Part shown: positions 45,956 to 56,322 of the stretch, in pieces
Position numbering within the stretch: the first letter of the stretch is position 1
Layout: the number at the start of each line of letters is the position of its first letter
NCBI RefSeq assembly: GCF_031085165.1
Contig: NZ_JAVHTY010000003.1
Coordinates: 62,001-126,000, forward strand
Direction: 5' to 3'
Length of the DNA: 64,000 nt
Source of the DNA: Pseudomonas sp. 102515
GTDB taxonomy: Bacteria; Pseudomonadota; Gammaproteobacteria; Pseudomonadales; Pseudomonadaceae
The notes under the pieces: generated by a model
The model's input: the letters and a program-made list of their open reading frames with translations, nothing else
What the model was told of the DNA's origin: nothing
Database searches by the model: none
Position numbers and translations under genes: made by a program

Positions 45956-46981
45956 TCAAGGGGTCACCTCGAACCTGAGGGTTCCGATCACCTGGCCGAC
46001 GTCCGTCACCACTTGCACCTGCCAACGGCCGGTCACGTCGCCGGGGAAGTTCTGCTTGTGGGTCCAGGCGCGATAACCGGCCTCGCGACCGCCGCTGATA
46101 TCCAGGGGAATCCGATCCACCTCCTGACCGGCATGGCGCCAGACATGGTAGATGCGCTCGTTCAGGCCGCGCGGCGCATTGATGGCGGTGAAGGCATAGA
46201 GCCCCTGGGCACGCAGCTGGGTGCTGCTCAGGCTCTTCACCGCATCGCCCGGCTGGCGCTTGAGGCTGTCGAAGTTGGTGCTCATGCCCATGTCGGTCAG
46301 CCACAGGGTGGCCGGCGGCACCCAGGCACGACCCAGCCAGCCGAAGACGCCGATGGCCAGGCACAGGCCCAGCAGTCCCAGCCAGCGCCAGCCCAGGCGT
46401 ACCCGGAAGGCCACCGCCAGACTGGGAAAGGACAGCAGCACGGCGACGCTCAGGGCCAGTTCGTAGCTCTGGGTGGTGGTCAGGTGCAGGATGATCGGCA
46501 GCGCCGTGAGCAGCACCGCGAACAGCGTCAGGGTGTGGTAGCTGAGAAAGACCCAGCGCCGCGGCGCCAGGGCCTTGTAGTAGAGCGGATCGATGATGGA
46601 GACCAGCGCGGCCGCGCCGATCAACCCGGTGAATAGCGCCTGGCCACTGTTCCAGGCCGTGGTGATGGCAAAGAACGGCAGGCAGAAGAACAGGCTTTCC
46701 TGGTGGATCAGCTGGGTGGCGTAGCGCAGCAGCGGTGGCGGCAACTCCCAGCCGAAGCGCCGGCTGACCCAGCCCCGCAGCACGTTTTCCAGCATCAGCC
46801 AGACCCAGCTCGCCAGCATGACCACGGCCATCACCGGGGCGAAGCCCTTCTGCCGGTCCACCAGCAGGAAACTGCAGATCCCCGAGATGAAGCCGGCCAG
46901 GGCGATCAGCCGCGGATAGCGTTCGAACAGGGCGGTGGCCAGGGTCAGGGCGCGGGAGGACAGGACTTTCCAGGCAGGCAT
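45956..46981 (-). CDS. Membrane protein with DUF5924 and DUF2914 domains
   Basis: The protein is 341 aa from ATG 46981; a TTG eight codons upstream is less likely. About seven hydrophobic segments fill residues 25-235. A C-terminal extracytoplasmic domain follows with the DUF2914 pattern FTAINAPRGLNERIYHVWRH, RAWTHKQNFPGDVTGRWQV and V.TDVGQVIGTLRFEV. The two domains are often fused. The function is unknown. It is 46 bp upstream of the FliL-like gene and probably in one transcript with it. Confidence 0.85.
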   Translation of the reverse strand: MPAWKVLSSRALTLATALFERYPRLIALAGFISGICSFLLVDRQKGFAPVMAVVMLASWVWLMLENVLRGWVSRRFGWELPPPLLRYATQLIHQESLFFCLPFFAITTAWNSGQALFTGLIGAAALVSIIDPLYYKALAPRRWVFLSYHTLTLFAVLLTALPIILHLTTTQSYELALSVAVLLSFPSLAVAFRVRLGWRWLGLLGLCLAIGVFGWLGRAWVPPATLWLTDMGMSTNFDSLKRQPGDAVKSLSSTQLRAQGLYAFTAINAPRGLNERIYHVWRHAGQEVDRIPLDISGGREAGYRAWTHKQNFPGDVTGRWQVQVVTDVGQVIGTLRFEVTP

Positions 46982-47111
46982 GACGACTCGTGAAAACGGC
47001 AGCAAAGACGCGCCACCCTAGGCGCGCAACCCGTACAGATCAAGGGGGAATCCGGGCGCTCGCTGCCACAGGGCGGAAAAGCCTGTGCAGGCTGTAATAT
47101 CATTGTAATAT

Positions 47112-47142
47112 TCGAAAACGAACCTGGAATGTTCGCTTTCGA
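47112..47142 (+). promoter_or_regulatory. Candidate GlpR operator upstream of glpT
   Basis: TCGAAAACGAA (47112-47122) and TTCGCTTTCGA (47132-47142) form an inverted repeat with one mismatch, centred about 45 bp before the glpT start. TTCG-rich dyads of this kind are the pattern reported for DeoR-type GlpR in pseudomonads. glpR itself is not in the window. Confidence 0.55.
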
Positions 47143-47171
47143 TTAATACCTATAACAATACCGAGGCTCCC

Positions 47172-48512
47172 ATGCTTGGAATCTTTGCCCCTGCGGCCCA
47201 TCGCACGCCGCTGCCCGCCGATCGCATCGACCCCGTCTACCGCCGCCTCCGCTGGCAGATCTTCGCCGGGATCTTCATCGGTTACGCCGGCTACTACCTG
47301 CTGCGCAAGAACTTCTCGCTGGCCATGCCCTACCTGGTTGAGCAAGGCTACAGCCGGGGCGAACTGGGGGTGGCGCTGTCCGCGGTAGCCATCGCCTACG
47401 GCCTGTCCAAGTTCCTCATGGGGCTGGTCTCGGACCGCTCCAATCCGCGCTACTTCCTGCCTTTCGGGCTGGTGATGTCGGCGTTGGTGATGCTGCTGTT
47501 CGGATTCGCGCCCTGGGCCACCTCCAGTGTCAGCATCATGTTCGTCCTGCTGTTCCTCAACGGCTGGTTCCAGGGCATGGGCTGGCCGCCCAGCGGTCGC
47601 ACCATGGTGCACTGGTGGTCGCAGAAGGAGCGTGGCGGGGTGGTCTCGGTGTGGAACGTCGCCCACAACGTCGGCGGCGGCTTGATCGGCCCGCTGTTCC
47701 TGCTCGGCCTGGCCTGGTTCAACGACTGGCACGCCGCCTTCTATGTCCCGGCCGTGGTTGCCCTGGCGGTGGCGGCCTTCGCCTTCATCGCCATGCGCGA
47801 CACCCCGCAGTCCTGCGGCCTGCCATCGGTGGAACACTGGAAACAGGACTTCCCCGAGGGCTACAGCGAAGGTCACGAACGCGAATTCTCCACCAAGGAG
47901 ATCTTCGTCGAGTACGTACTGAAGAATCGCCTGCTCTGGTACATCGCCTTTGCCAACGTCTTCGTCTATCTGCTGCGCTATGGCGTGCTGGACTGGGCCC
48001 CCACCTACCTCAAGGAAGCCAAGCACTTCTCGGTGGACAAGACCTCCTGGGCCTACTTCTTCTACGAATGGGCGGGCATCCCCGGCACCCTGCTCTGCGG
48101 CTGGCTCTCGGACAAGCTGTTCCGCGGCAACCGCGGCGCCACCGGCGTGGTGTTCATGCTCGGCGTGCTGGTCGCCACCCTGGTCTACTGGCTCAACCCG
48201 GAAGGCAATCCCGGCATCGACCTGGCGGCCCTGGTATCCATCGGTTTCCTGATCTACGGCCCGGTGATGCTGATCGGCCTGCAGGCGCTGGAGCTGGTAC
48301 CCAAGAAGGCCGCTGGCACCGCCGCGGGCTTCACCGGACTGTTCGGCTACCTGGGTGGCTCGGTCGCGGCCAACGCCCTGGTCGGCTACACCGTGGACCA
48401 CTTCGGCTGGGATGGCGGCTTCATGCTGTTGATCGGCTCCTGCGTCCTGGCCATCGTCTTCCTGGCGATGACCCTGAGACACACCGGCATGGTGGCCAAG
48501 TCGGCGCGCTGA
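47172..48512 (+). CDS. glpT: Glycerol-3-phosphate transporter GlpT
   Basis: The 446-aa major facilitator protein of the organophosphate:phosphate antiporter family has 12 predicted helices. The N-terminal landmark is [20 protein letters not shown] and the signature GYYLLRKNF carries the substrate-phosphate Arg. Other motifs are [14 protein letters not shown] and [15 protein letters not shown] with the second binding Arg. It imports glycerol-3-phosphate and is the route of fosfomycin entry in Pseudomonas. GAGG lies 8 nt before the start. Confidence 0.96.
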   Translation: MLGIFAPAAHRTPLPADRIDPVYRRLRWQIFAGIFIGYAGYYLLRKNFSLAMPYLVEQGYSRGELGVALSAVAIAYGLSKFLMGLVSDRSNPRYFLPFGLVMSALVMLLFGFAPWATSSVSIMFVLLFLNGWFQGMGWPPSGRTMVHWWSQKERGGVVSVWNVAHNVGGGLIGPLFLLGLAWFNDWHAAFYVPAVVALAVAAFAFIAMRDTPQSCGLPSVEHWKQDFPEGYSEGHEREFSTKEIFVEYVLKNRLLWYIAFANVFVYLLRYGVLDWAPTYLKEAKHFSVDKTSWAYFFYEWAGIPGTLLCGWLSDKLFRGNRGATGVVFMLGVLVATLVYWLNPEGNPGIDLAALVSIGFLIYGPVMLIGLQALELVPKKAAGTAAGFTGLFGYLGGSVAANALVGYTVDHFGWDGGFMLLIGSCVLAIVFLAMTLRHTGMVAKSAR

Positions 48513-48536
48513 GCTTGGACACGATCCCCGTGGCGT

Positions 48537-48605
48537 GGATGACGGCGTAGCCTCATCCACCGAGGCTCAAGGTGGAAAACGCTACGCGGTTTTTCCACCC
48601 TACGG
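48537..48605. repeat. Palindromic intergenic repeat after glpT
   Basis: GGTGGAAAA (48571-48579) pairs with TTTTCCACC (48591-48599) around CGCTACGCGGT, next to a second GTGGATGACGGCG/CATCCAC palindrome. The same GTGGAAAACGCT-type unit occurs inside the 16.2-16.9 kb element (about 16550-16585). It lies between convergent glpT and the ferredoxin-reductase gene and may serve as their shared 3' end. Confidence 0.6.
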
Positions 48606-48642
48606 CCGTATTCATCGCGGCCGCGCCATGGCCGCGACAGGC

Positions 48643-49611
48643 TCACCCCCGCGGCGCGTAGGCGAAGACGTCGGCGCGCATCTGGTGCGCGTCCATGCCG
48701 GCGTCCACCAGGGCGTCCAGGGTGGCATAGACCATCGCCGGCGAGCCGCTGGCGTAGACGTGCAGGCCGTCCAGGTCGGCGAAATCCGCACGCACCACCT
48801 CGTGCAGCAGACCGCAGCGCCCTTCCCAGCCACAGGCATCGCTCACCACCCGGTTCAGAACGAGATTGGGCAGCTCCGCCCAGGCGTCCCAGGCCTCGAT
48901 GGCATAGAAGTCGTCCGGCGTCCGCACCCCCCAGTAGAGGTGCACCGGCTGGACGAAACCCCGGGTGCGGGCGTCCTCGATCAGGCTGTGCATCTGCGCC
49001 ATGCCGGTCCCGGCGGCGATCAGTACCAGGGGGCCGTCGGGCAATTCGGCCAGGTGGGCGTCGCCATAGGGCAGCTCGACCTGGGCCATGCCCTTGGTTT
49101 CGAGTTGCGCCAGCAGCGCCTGGCTGCTGGCCTCGCGGGCCAACACGTGCAATTCCAGCTCACGCCCCTGGTGCGGCGCTGAGGCCAGGGAAAAGGCCGA
49201 TTGCTTGCCGTCGTCGCGCTGGATCAGCAGGTACTGGCCGGCGTGATAGCGCGGCGGCCGCCCGGCTGGAGCACGCAGGCGCACCCGACGGACATCGCCC
49301 CCCACATCGTCCAGGGCCACCACCTGGCAGGCCAGCTGGCGCACCGGCAATTCGCCAGGCGCCAGGACGCCGTCCCACTGCAGCAGGCAGTCGCTCAGGG
49401 GTACGGCCACGCAGACATAGATTTCGCCATGATCGGCGGTCTTTCCATGCTGGGTGACCTGCCCCTCCACCAGCAGCGCGGCGCAGAGCTGGCAATTGCC
49501 GTTGCGGCAGCTGTGCGGCCCGCTGTAGCCGAGGCGCTGCGCGGCGGCCAGGATGGCTTCGCCGGGCTGGGTTTCCAGTACCGCACCCGAGGGCTGCAGG
49601 GTGACCTTCAT
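48643..49611 (-). CDS. 2Fe-2S/FAD ferredoxin-reductase, AscD-like
   Basis: The 322-aa protein starts at MKVTLQPSGAVLETQPGEA with GGAG upstream. An N-terminal plant-type ferredoxin domain has CRNGNCQLC and a later Cys in IYVCVA. It is followed by an FNR-type module: FAD site RYHAGQYLLIQ and AFSLASAP, and the NAD(P)H site LIAAGTGMAQMHSLIED. The layout matches CDP-6-deoxy-glucoseen reductase and phenol-hydroxylase-type reductases. It starts 11 bp after ubiD and is thus probably co-transcribed. It may supply electrons or reduced flavin; the partner is not identified. Confidence 0.88.
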   Translation of the reverse strand: MKVTLQPSGAVLETQPGEAILAAAQRLGYSGPHSCRNGNCQLCAALLVEGQVTQHGKTADHGEIYVCVAVPLSDCLLQWDGVLAPGELPVRQLACQVVALDDVGGDVRRVRLRAPAGRPPRYHAGQYLLIQRDDGKQSAFSLASAPHQGRELELHVLAREASSQALLAQLETKGMAQVELPYGDAHLAELPDGPLVLIAAGTGMAQMHSLIEDARTRGFVQPVHLYWGVRTPDDFYAIEAWDAWAELPNLVLNRVVSDACGWEGRCGLLHEVVRADFADLDGLHVYASGSPAMVYATLDALVDAGMDAHQMRADVFAYAPRG

Positions 49612-49622
49612 CGTCGTCTCCG

Positions 49623-51089
49623 TTAATCGATCCCGAGACTGGACCACATCTCGTCCACCCGTTTGACCACCGCTTCGTCCTTGACGATCACCCGTCCCCA
49701 TTCGCGGGTGGTCTCGCCCGGCCACTTGTGGGTGGCATCCAGGCCCATCTTCGAGCCCAGGCCGGAGATCGGCGAGGCGAAGTCCAGGTAGTCGATGGGA
49801 GTGTTGTCGATCATCACGGTGTCGCGCTTGGGATCCATGCGCGTGGTGACCGCCCAGATGACGTCGTTCCAGTCGCGGGCATTGATGTCGTCGTCGGTGA
49901 CGATCACGAACTTGGTGTACATGAACTGCCGCAGGAACGACCAGACGCCCAGCATCACCCGCTTGGCATGGCCGGGGTACTGCTTCTTGATGGTCACCAC
50001 CGCCATGCGGTAGGAGCAGCCTTCCGGCGGCAGGTAGAAGTCGACGATCTCCGGAAACTGCTTTTGCAGGATGGGCACGAAGACTTCGTTGAGCGCCACG
50101 CCGAGGATGGCCGGCTCGTCCGGCGGCCGCCCGGTGTAGGTGCTGTGATAGATGGGGTCGCGGCGGCGGGTGATGCGTTCCACGGTGAACACCGGGAAGG
50201 TATCGACCTCGTTGTAGTAGCCGGTGTGGTCGCCATAGGGCCCTTCCGGCGCGGTTTCGCCCGGATGGATGACCCCTTCCAGCACGATCTCGGCACTGGC
50301 CGGCACCTGCAGGTCGTTGCCCACGCACTTGATCAGTTCGCTGCGACTGCCGCGCAGGAGGCCGGCGAAGGCGTATTCGGACAGGGTATCGGGTACCGGG
50401 GTGACCGCACCGAGGATGGTGGCCGGATCGGCGCCCAGGGCCACGGCCACCGGGTAGGGCTGGCCGGGATGCTTCTGGCACCACTCGCGGAAATCCAGGG
50501 CACCGCCCCTGTGACTCAGCCAGCGCATGATCAACTTGTTGCGACCGATGACCTGCTGACGATAGATGCCGAGGTTCTGGCGTTCCTTGTTGGGGCCGCG
50601 GGTAACCGTCAGGCCCCAGGTGATCAGCGGCGCCACGTCGCCCGGCCAGCAGTGCTGGATCGGCAACTGGCCCAGATCGACCGCCTCGCCCTCTTCGATC
50701 ACCTCCTGGCAGGGCGCATCCTTGAGCACCTTGGGCGCCATGCTGATGACCTTCTTGTAGATCGGCAGCTTGGACCAGGCGTCCTTCAGGCCCTTGGGCG
50801 GCTCGGGTTCCTTCAGAAAGGCCAGCAGCTTGCCGATCTCGCGCAGGGCGCCGACGTCCTCGGCGCCCATGCCCAGGGCCACGCGCTGGGGCGTACCGAA
50901 GAGGTTACCCAGCACGGGCATGGAGAAGCCCACGGGATTCTCGAACAGCAGCGCCGGGCCTTGCTTGCGCAGGGTCCGGTCGCAGATTTCGGTTATCTCG
51001 AGGATCGGCGAGACCGGGGCGGTCACGCGCTTCAGTTCACCACGCTGCTCCAGGCTGCGGATGAAGTCACGCAGATCTCGATATTGCAT
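49623..51089 (-). CDS. ubiD: 3-octaprenyl-4-hydroxybenzoate decarboxylase UbiD
   Basis: The 488-aa protein has the family start [21 protein letters not shown]. Active-site stretches include [19 protein letters not shown] and [15 protein letters not shown], with the Glu/Arg residues used with prenylated FMN. It decarboxylates the ubiquinone precursor. UbiX, which makes the cofactor, is not in the window. It lies 118 bp downstream of rho on the same strand. Confidence 0.97.
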   Translation of the reverse strand: MQYRDLRDFIRSLEQRGELKRVTAPVSPILEITEICDRTLRKQGPALLFENPVGFSMPVLGNLFGTPQRVALGMGAEDVGALREIGKLLAFLKEPEPPKGLKDAWSKLPIYKKVISMAPKVLKDAPCQEVIEEGEAVDLGQLPIQHCWPGDVAPLITWGLTVTRGPNKERQNLGIYRQQVIGRNKLIMRWLSHRGGALDFREWCQKHPGQPYPVAVALGADPATILGAVTPVPDTLSEYAFAGLLRGSRSELIKCVGNDLQVPASAEIVLEGVIHPGETAPEGPYGDHTGYYNEVDTFPVFTVERITRRRDPIYHSTYTGRPPDEPAILGVALNEVFVPILQKQFPEIVDFYLPPEGCSYRMAVVTIKKQYPGHAKRVMLGVWSFLRQFMYTKFVIVTDDDINARDWNDVIWAVTTRMDPKRDTVMIDNTPIDYLDFASPISGLGSKMGLDATHKWPGETTREWGRVIVKDEAVVKRVDEMWSSLGID

Positions 51090-51167
51090 GCGGCCTCTTG
51101 GCGCTGGGGAAAGTCTGGCAGTCTACCGCCTGAGTCGCGCATCGAGAAAGCACTGGCCCAGAAACGC

Positions 51168-51193
51168 CAAAGGCCGGGATTTCCCGGCCTTTG
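51168..51193 (-). terminator. Hairpin after rho
   Basis: CAAAGGCCGGGA (51168-51179) pairs with TCCCGGCCTTTG (51182-51193), a 12-bp perfect inverted repeat with a minimal loop, 15 bp after the rho stop. The T tract on the minus strand is only three long, so termination may be partial and allow read-through to ubiD. Confidence 0.6.
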
Positions 51194-51207
51194 CATGCGA
51201 CTGCGCC

Positions 51208-52470
<1,263 letters not shown>

Positions 52471-52659
52471 AGACGTATGTTGACGTGAGAAGAGGCGAAG
52501 GAGGGATTCGAGCTGAGCGGCCGGATGCGAGATTAGCTTCGCGGGATGCGTTCCGAAGAGGAGAACTGACGGCTACAGCAGATGAGAAGACGGCCCGCTG
52601 ATGGGGTCGTGGCTGGAATCTAGCACTTGCATGGGTACTCGTCCAGCCGTCCGGGCATA

Positions 52660-52684
52660 AAAAAGCCCCGCATGGCGGGGCTTT
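52660..52684 (-). terminator. Intrinsic terminator of trxA
   Basis: On the minus strand, AAAGCCCCGC and GCGGGGCTTT form a 10-bp stem with a short loop and are followed by T residues (A run at 52658-52664 on the plus strand). It lies 13 bp after the trxA stop and insulates rho from it. Confidence 0.85.
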
Positions 52685-52696
52685 CGACTGGCTGCC

Positions 52697-53023
52697 TCAG
52701 ACGTTGGCGTCGAGGAAGGCGGCCAGTTGCGACTTGGACAGGGCGCCGACCTTGGTGGCCTCGACCGCGCCGTTCTTGAACAGCATCAGGGTCGGGATGC
52801 CACGCACGCCGTACTTCGGCGGGGTGTCCTGGTTTTCGTCGATGTTCAGTTTGCAGACCTTGAGCTTGCCTTGGTAGTCCTTGGCGATCTCGTCCAGAAC
52901 CGGGGCAATCATCTTGCACGGACCGCACCATTCGGCCCAGTAGTCGACCAGCACGGGGCTGTCGGACTTCAGCACGTCCTGCTCGAAGCTGGCGTCGCTG
53001 ACATTGGTGATGTATTCGCTCAT
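52697..53023 (-). CDS. trxA: Thioredoxin TrxA
   Basis: The 108-aa protein has the redox motif Trp32-Cys33-Gly-Pro-Cys36 and the cis-Pro loop GIPTLMLF. It is the standard cytoplasmic disulfide reductant for ribonucleotide reductase, PAPS reductase and others. The gap upstream (53024-53250) holds no gene. trxA next to rho is conserved in gammaproteobacteria. Confidence 0.99.
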   Translation of the reverse strand: MSEYITNVSDASFEQDVLKSDSPVLVDYWAEWCGPCKMIAPVLDEIAKDYQGKLKVCKLNIDENQDTPPKYGVRGIPTLMLFKNGAVEATKVGALSKSQLAAFLDANV

Positions 53024-53250
53024 TGACTCTCTCCGAATTCGGGTGCGACTTGAAGTATGGCCATGATAGCCCTGCCGCCGTCACTTCGAAAGCATTCGAA
53101 CATTGATGGTGGCTATGACCGGCATTGATGGCAGAGGCGGTTCACAATCTGGCGAGCGGGCGGCAAGGCCTGGGAAAGCGGAGTTAAGGTGCGCTTCCGA
53201 GGCCTTCGCAACCCTGGTCGATCACCGCTCAGCCAATCATGGAACGTCGT

Positions 53251-53946
53251 TTAGACAGCAGGGACCGTGAAGGGGGTTCCACTGCGCAGGGCTGCATTGC
53301 GGATATGTTCGCGCATGGCCTTTTGCGCCGCCGCAGGCGAGCGGCGGCTCAGGGCCCTGAGGATGCGCCGGTGTTCCTGCCAGGTTTCCAGGGCTCGCTC
53401 GGGGCGCACGAAGGGCAGCTTCTGGCTTTCGTGGAAGCGTCCGGGACTGCTGGTGATCACCGCCAGCATGGCCGGATTGTCCGCCGCCAGCAGCAGTTGG
53501 CGATGGAAGTCGAAGTCCAGCACGGCCGCCTCCTCCAGCTCGTTGGCCCGCAGCGCCCGGTGCAGGGCGGCCAGGTTGACCTCCAGGCGATCCAGGTCGG
53601 CGGGCCCCAGGGTGACGGCGGCCAGCCCTGCGGCGAAGCCTTCCAGGGCGAATCTCAGCTGGAACACGTGGGCGGCCGTCACCTCGTCGGCGAAGGGCCA
53701 GTGTCCATCCACCGCACCCGTCGCCTCCTGCACATAGACGCCGCGCCCGGGCTGGACACTGACCAGGCCCAGGGCGCTCAGGGTGGACAGCGCCTCGCGC
53801 AGGGAGGCGCGGCTCACCCCCAGCCGCTCGGCCAGCTCGCGCTGCGCGGGCAAGGCCGCGCCGGGGGCATAGCCTTCGGTCTCGATCAGTCGGCGAATGG
53901 CGTCGACGGCATATTGGGGTACGGCGCGGGTGGCAGCGAGGGGCAT
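53251..53946 (-). CDS. GntR/FadR-family regulator divergent from an ABC transporter
   Basis: The 231-aa protein has an N-terminal winged helix (AVDAIRRLIETEGYAPGAALP, then ELAERLGVSRASLREALS) and a C-terminal FCD domain with metal-ligand-like residues (DFDFHRQLL, EHRRILRAL, REHIRNAA). The FCD subgroup binds organic acids. It is transcribed away from the amino-acid transporter operon and so probably regulates it. The GntR and transporter block is inserted between trxA and ppx, which are near neighbours in P. aeruginosa. Confidence 0.9.
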   Translation of the reverse strand: MPLAATRAVPQYAVDAIRRLIETEGYAPGAALPAQRELAERLGVSRASLREALSTLSALGLVSVQPGRGVYVQEATGAVDGHWPFADEVTAAHVFQLRFALEGFAAGLAAVTLGPADLDRLEVNLAALHRALRANELEEAAVLDFDFHRQLLLAADNPAMLAVITSSPGRFHESQKLPFVRPERALETWQEHRRILRALSRRSPAAAQKAMREHIRNAALRSGTPFTVPAV

Positions 53947-54101
53947 GGCGTGGTCAGGCCAGTCAGTCCGGAAGCTTGCCTTTTATGCCCAATTCCCAGC
54001 GACTTCAAGTGCAGCCCCAAGGCAGAGCACGCCGCCATAGCCGCGCACCAAAGCGGCTCACGGCAAGCGCCAGCGCAGGTGACTGCCCAACGCAACTGTT
54101 C

Positions 54102-54119
54102 AGACCAGTAAGACCAATC
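54102..54119. promoter_or_regulatory. Candidate GntR operator in the divergent promoter region
   Basis: Read on the minus strand, ATTGGTCTTACTGGTCTG resembles the TGGT-N3-ACCA operators of FadR-subfamily regulators, with one arm imperfect. It lies in the 267-bp gap 53947-54213 between the regulator and the transporter. The rest of the gap shows no gene. Confidence 0.4.
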
Positions 54120-54213
54120 CTCAGGCCTGACGGCCCTTGCGCCCTTCCGGCAGGTGGCTGGCACATGAAATGCACTGGGCAGAGCCATCCCAACCTGCTT
54201 CCGGAGTCTCGTC

Positions 54214-54996
54214 ATGCTCAAGCGCTGGACCGCCCTCTCCTTGCTCGCCCTGGGCCTGACCGCCCTGCACACCCCCGCCCGGGCCGATCAACTGGCCGAC
54301 ATCCAGCAGCGCGGCGTATTGAAGGTCGCCGTTCCGCAGGACTTCCCGCCCTTCGGTTCGATCGGCCCGGATCTCAAACCGCGTGGCCTGGATATCGATA
54401 CCGCGCAACTGATGGCGGACAAGCTGAACGTGAAGCTGGAAGTCACCCCGGTCAACAGCACCAACCGCATTCCCTTCCTGACCACCGGCAAGGTCGACCT
54501 GGTCATCTCCAGCCTGGGCAAGAATCCCGACCGGGAAAAGGTCATCGACTTCAGCAAGCCCTATGCACCCTTCTATCTCGGCGTCTTCGGCCCCAAGGAT
54601 GCCGCCATCAGCACACCCGAGCAGCTGGCCGGCAAGGTGATCTCGGTCACGCGCGGCTCCATCGAAGACCTGGCGCTCACCGACGTGGCGCCGAAGGACA
54701 GCGTGATCAAGCGCTTCGAGGACAACAACTCCACCATCGCCGCCTACCTGGCCGGGCAGTCCGAGCTGATCGCCAGCGGCAGCGTGGTGATGAAGGTGAT
54801 CGGCGCGCGCAACCCGGCCAAGGAACCGGTCCTCAAGGTCAAGCTCAAGGACTCGCCGGTGTACGTGGGCATCAACAAGAACGAGCCGGCGCTCAAGGCC
54901 AAGGTCGACGCCCTTCTCGATGCGGCCCGCGCCGACGGCACCCTGAGCAAGAACTCCGAAAAGTGGTTGGGCGACCCCCTGCCGAACGCTCTCTGA
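54214..54996 (+). CDS. Polar amino acid ABC transporter, periplasmic binding protein
   Basis: The 260-aa family-3 solute-binding protein has a signal peptide (about residues 1-24) and the mature start ADQLADIQQRGVLKVAVPQ. Typical motifs are FPPFGSIGPDLKPRGLDID, IPFLTTGKVDLVISSLG and the hinge ending VYVGINKNEPALKAKVD. It is the first gene of a four-gene operon with two permeases and an ATPase. The ligand is probably a polar or charged amino acid. Confidence 0.93.
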   Translation: MLKRWTALSLLALGLTALHTPARADQLADIQQRGVLKVAVPQDFPPFGSIGPDLKPRGLDIDTAQLMADKLNVKLEVTPVNSTNRIPFLTTGKVDLVISSLGKNPDREKVIDFSKPYAPFYLGVFGPKDAAISTPEQLAGKVISVTRGSIEDLALTDVAPKDSVIKRFEDNNSTIAAYLAGQSELIASGSVVMKVIGARNPAKEPVLKVKLKDSPVYVGINKNEPALKAKVDALLDAARADGTLSKNSEKWLGDPLPNAL

Positions 54997-55009
54997 GGAT
55001 CGACGCGCC

Positions 55010-55675
55010 ATGGCGTATCAGTTCGACTTCCAGCCCGTGCTCGCGCAGAGCGACCTGCTGCTCAAGGGGGCGCTCTACACCCTTGAGCTGACGGTGATCG
55101 GTGGCTTCTTCGGCATCCTCATCGGCATCGTCGGCGCCACCTGCCGCGCCTGGCGCCTGAAACCCTTCGCCCAGGCCTTCGGGATCTACGTCGAGCTGAT
55201 CCGCAATACGCCCTTCCTGATCCAGCTGTTCTTCATCTTCTTCGGGCTGCCCTCCATCGGGGTGCGGATCGAAGCCGGCCAGGCGGCGGTGCTGGCCATG
55301 GTCGTCAACCTCGGCGCCTACTCCACCGAGATCATCCGCGCCGGTATCCAGGCGATACCGCGTGGCCAACTGGAAGCGGCGGCGGCCCTGGCCATGACCC
55401 GCTTCGAAACCTTGCGCTACGTGATCCTGCGTCCGGCCCTCGCCAAGGTCTGGCCGGCGCTGTCGAGCCAGCTGGTGATCGTGATGCTGGGCTCGGCGGT
55501 CTGCTCGCAGATTTCCACCGAAGAGCTGACCTTTGCCGCCAACTTCATCCAGTCGCGCAACTTCCGCGCCTTCGAAACCTATCTGCTGACCACCCTCATC
55601 TATCTGCTCATGGCCATTGGCGTGCGTCAGGCGCTGCATTGGCTGGGCGTCTTCTTCATCGTCAGGAGGCGCTGA
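55010..55675 (+). CDS. Polar amino acid ABC transporter permease 1
   Basis: The 221-aa permease is of the HisM/GlnP type, with four to five membrane helices. It shows YVELIRNTPFLIQLFFIFFGLP and the coupling-helix EAA loop AAAALAMTRFETLRYVILRPAL. It starts 13 bp after the binding protein, and its stop overlaps the next start by one base. Confidence 0.93.
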   Translation: MAYQFDFQPVLAQSDLLLKGALYTLELTVIGGFFGILIGIVGATCRAWRLKPFAQAFGIYVELIRNTPFLIQLFFIFFGLPSIGVRIEAGQAAVLAMVVNLGAYSTEIIRAGIQAIPRGQLEAAAALAMTRFETLRYVILRPALAKVWPALSSQLVIVMLGSAVCSQISTEELTFAANFIQSRNFRAFETYLLTTLIYLLMAIGVRQALHWLGVFFIVRRR

Positions 55676-56322
55676 TGGACTTCACTCTCGCCGACATCCT
55701 GCGCAGCCTGGCCAGCGGCCTCGGCCTGACCCTGGTGCTGTCCCTGGCGGCCTTCCTCTTCGGCGGCCTGGCCAGCGCCCTGGTCCTGCTGGCGCGCAAC
55801 TCGACGCTCCGGCCGCTACGCCTGCTGGCGCGCGGCTACATCGAGCTGTTCCAGGGCACCCCGCTGCTGATGCAGCTGTTCCTGACCTTCTTCGGGCTGT
55901 CGCTGCTGGGCCTGGAAGTCCCTGCCTGGCTGGCCGCCGGCCTGGCCCTTACCCTGTTCACCAGCGCCTATCTCGCCGAGATCTGGCGCGGCTGCGTCGA
56001 AGCCATTCCCCACGGCCAGTGGGAAGCCTCGGAAAGCCTGGCGATGACCCGCTTCGAGCAGCTGCGCCACGTGATCCTGCCGCAGGCCCTGCGCATCGCC
56101 GTGGCGCCCACCGTGGGCTTCTCGGTGCAGGTGGTCAAGGGCACCGCGGTGACCTCCATCATCGGCTTCACCGAACTGACCAAGATCGGCGGCATGCTCG
56201 CCAACGCCACCTTCCAGCCCTTCACCGTCTACGGCCTCGCCGCCCTGGGCTATTTCATCCTCTGTTATCCGCTGTCGCTGGCCGCGCGCTGGCTGGAAAG
56301 GAGACTGCATGCCGCTGCTTAG
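55675..56322 (+). CDS. Polar amino acid ABC transporter permease 2
   Basis: The 215-aa permease starts at MDFTLADILRSLASG with AGGAGG; a start 36 bases upstream lies inside permease 1. It has IELFQGTPLLMQLFLTFFG and the EAA loop ASESLAMTRFEQLRHVILPQ, and is paralogous to permease 1. Together they should form the heterodimeric channel. It overlaps the ATPase gene by 14 bases. Confidence 0.93.
   Translation: MDFTLADILRSLASGLGLTLVLSLAAFLFGGLASALVLLARNSTLRPLRLLARGYIELFQGTPLLMQLFLTFFGLSLLGLEVPAWLAAGLALTLFTSAYLAEIWRGCVEAIPHGQWEASESLAMTRFEQLRHVILPQALRIAVAPTVGFSVQVVKGTAVTSIIGFTELTKIGGMLANATFQPFTVYGLAALGYFILCYPLSLAARWLERRLHAAA

Noticed and set aside
53024-53250. Possible RNA or gene between trxA and the GntR gene
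   Set aside because: It holds short direct repeats around CATTGATGG and a CGAA dyad but no stable hairpin with a T tract, promoter pair or open frame worth calling.
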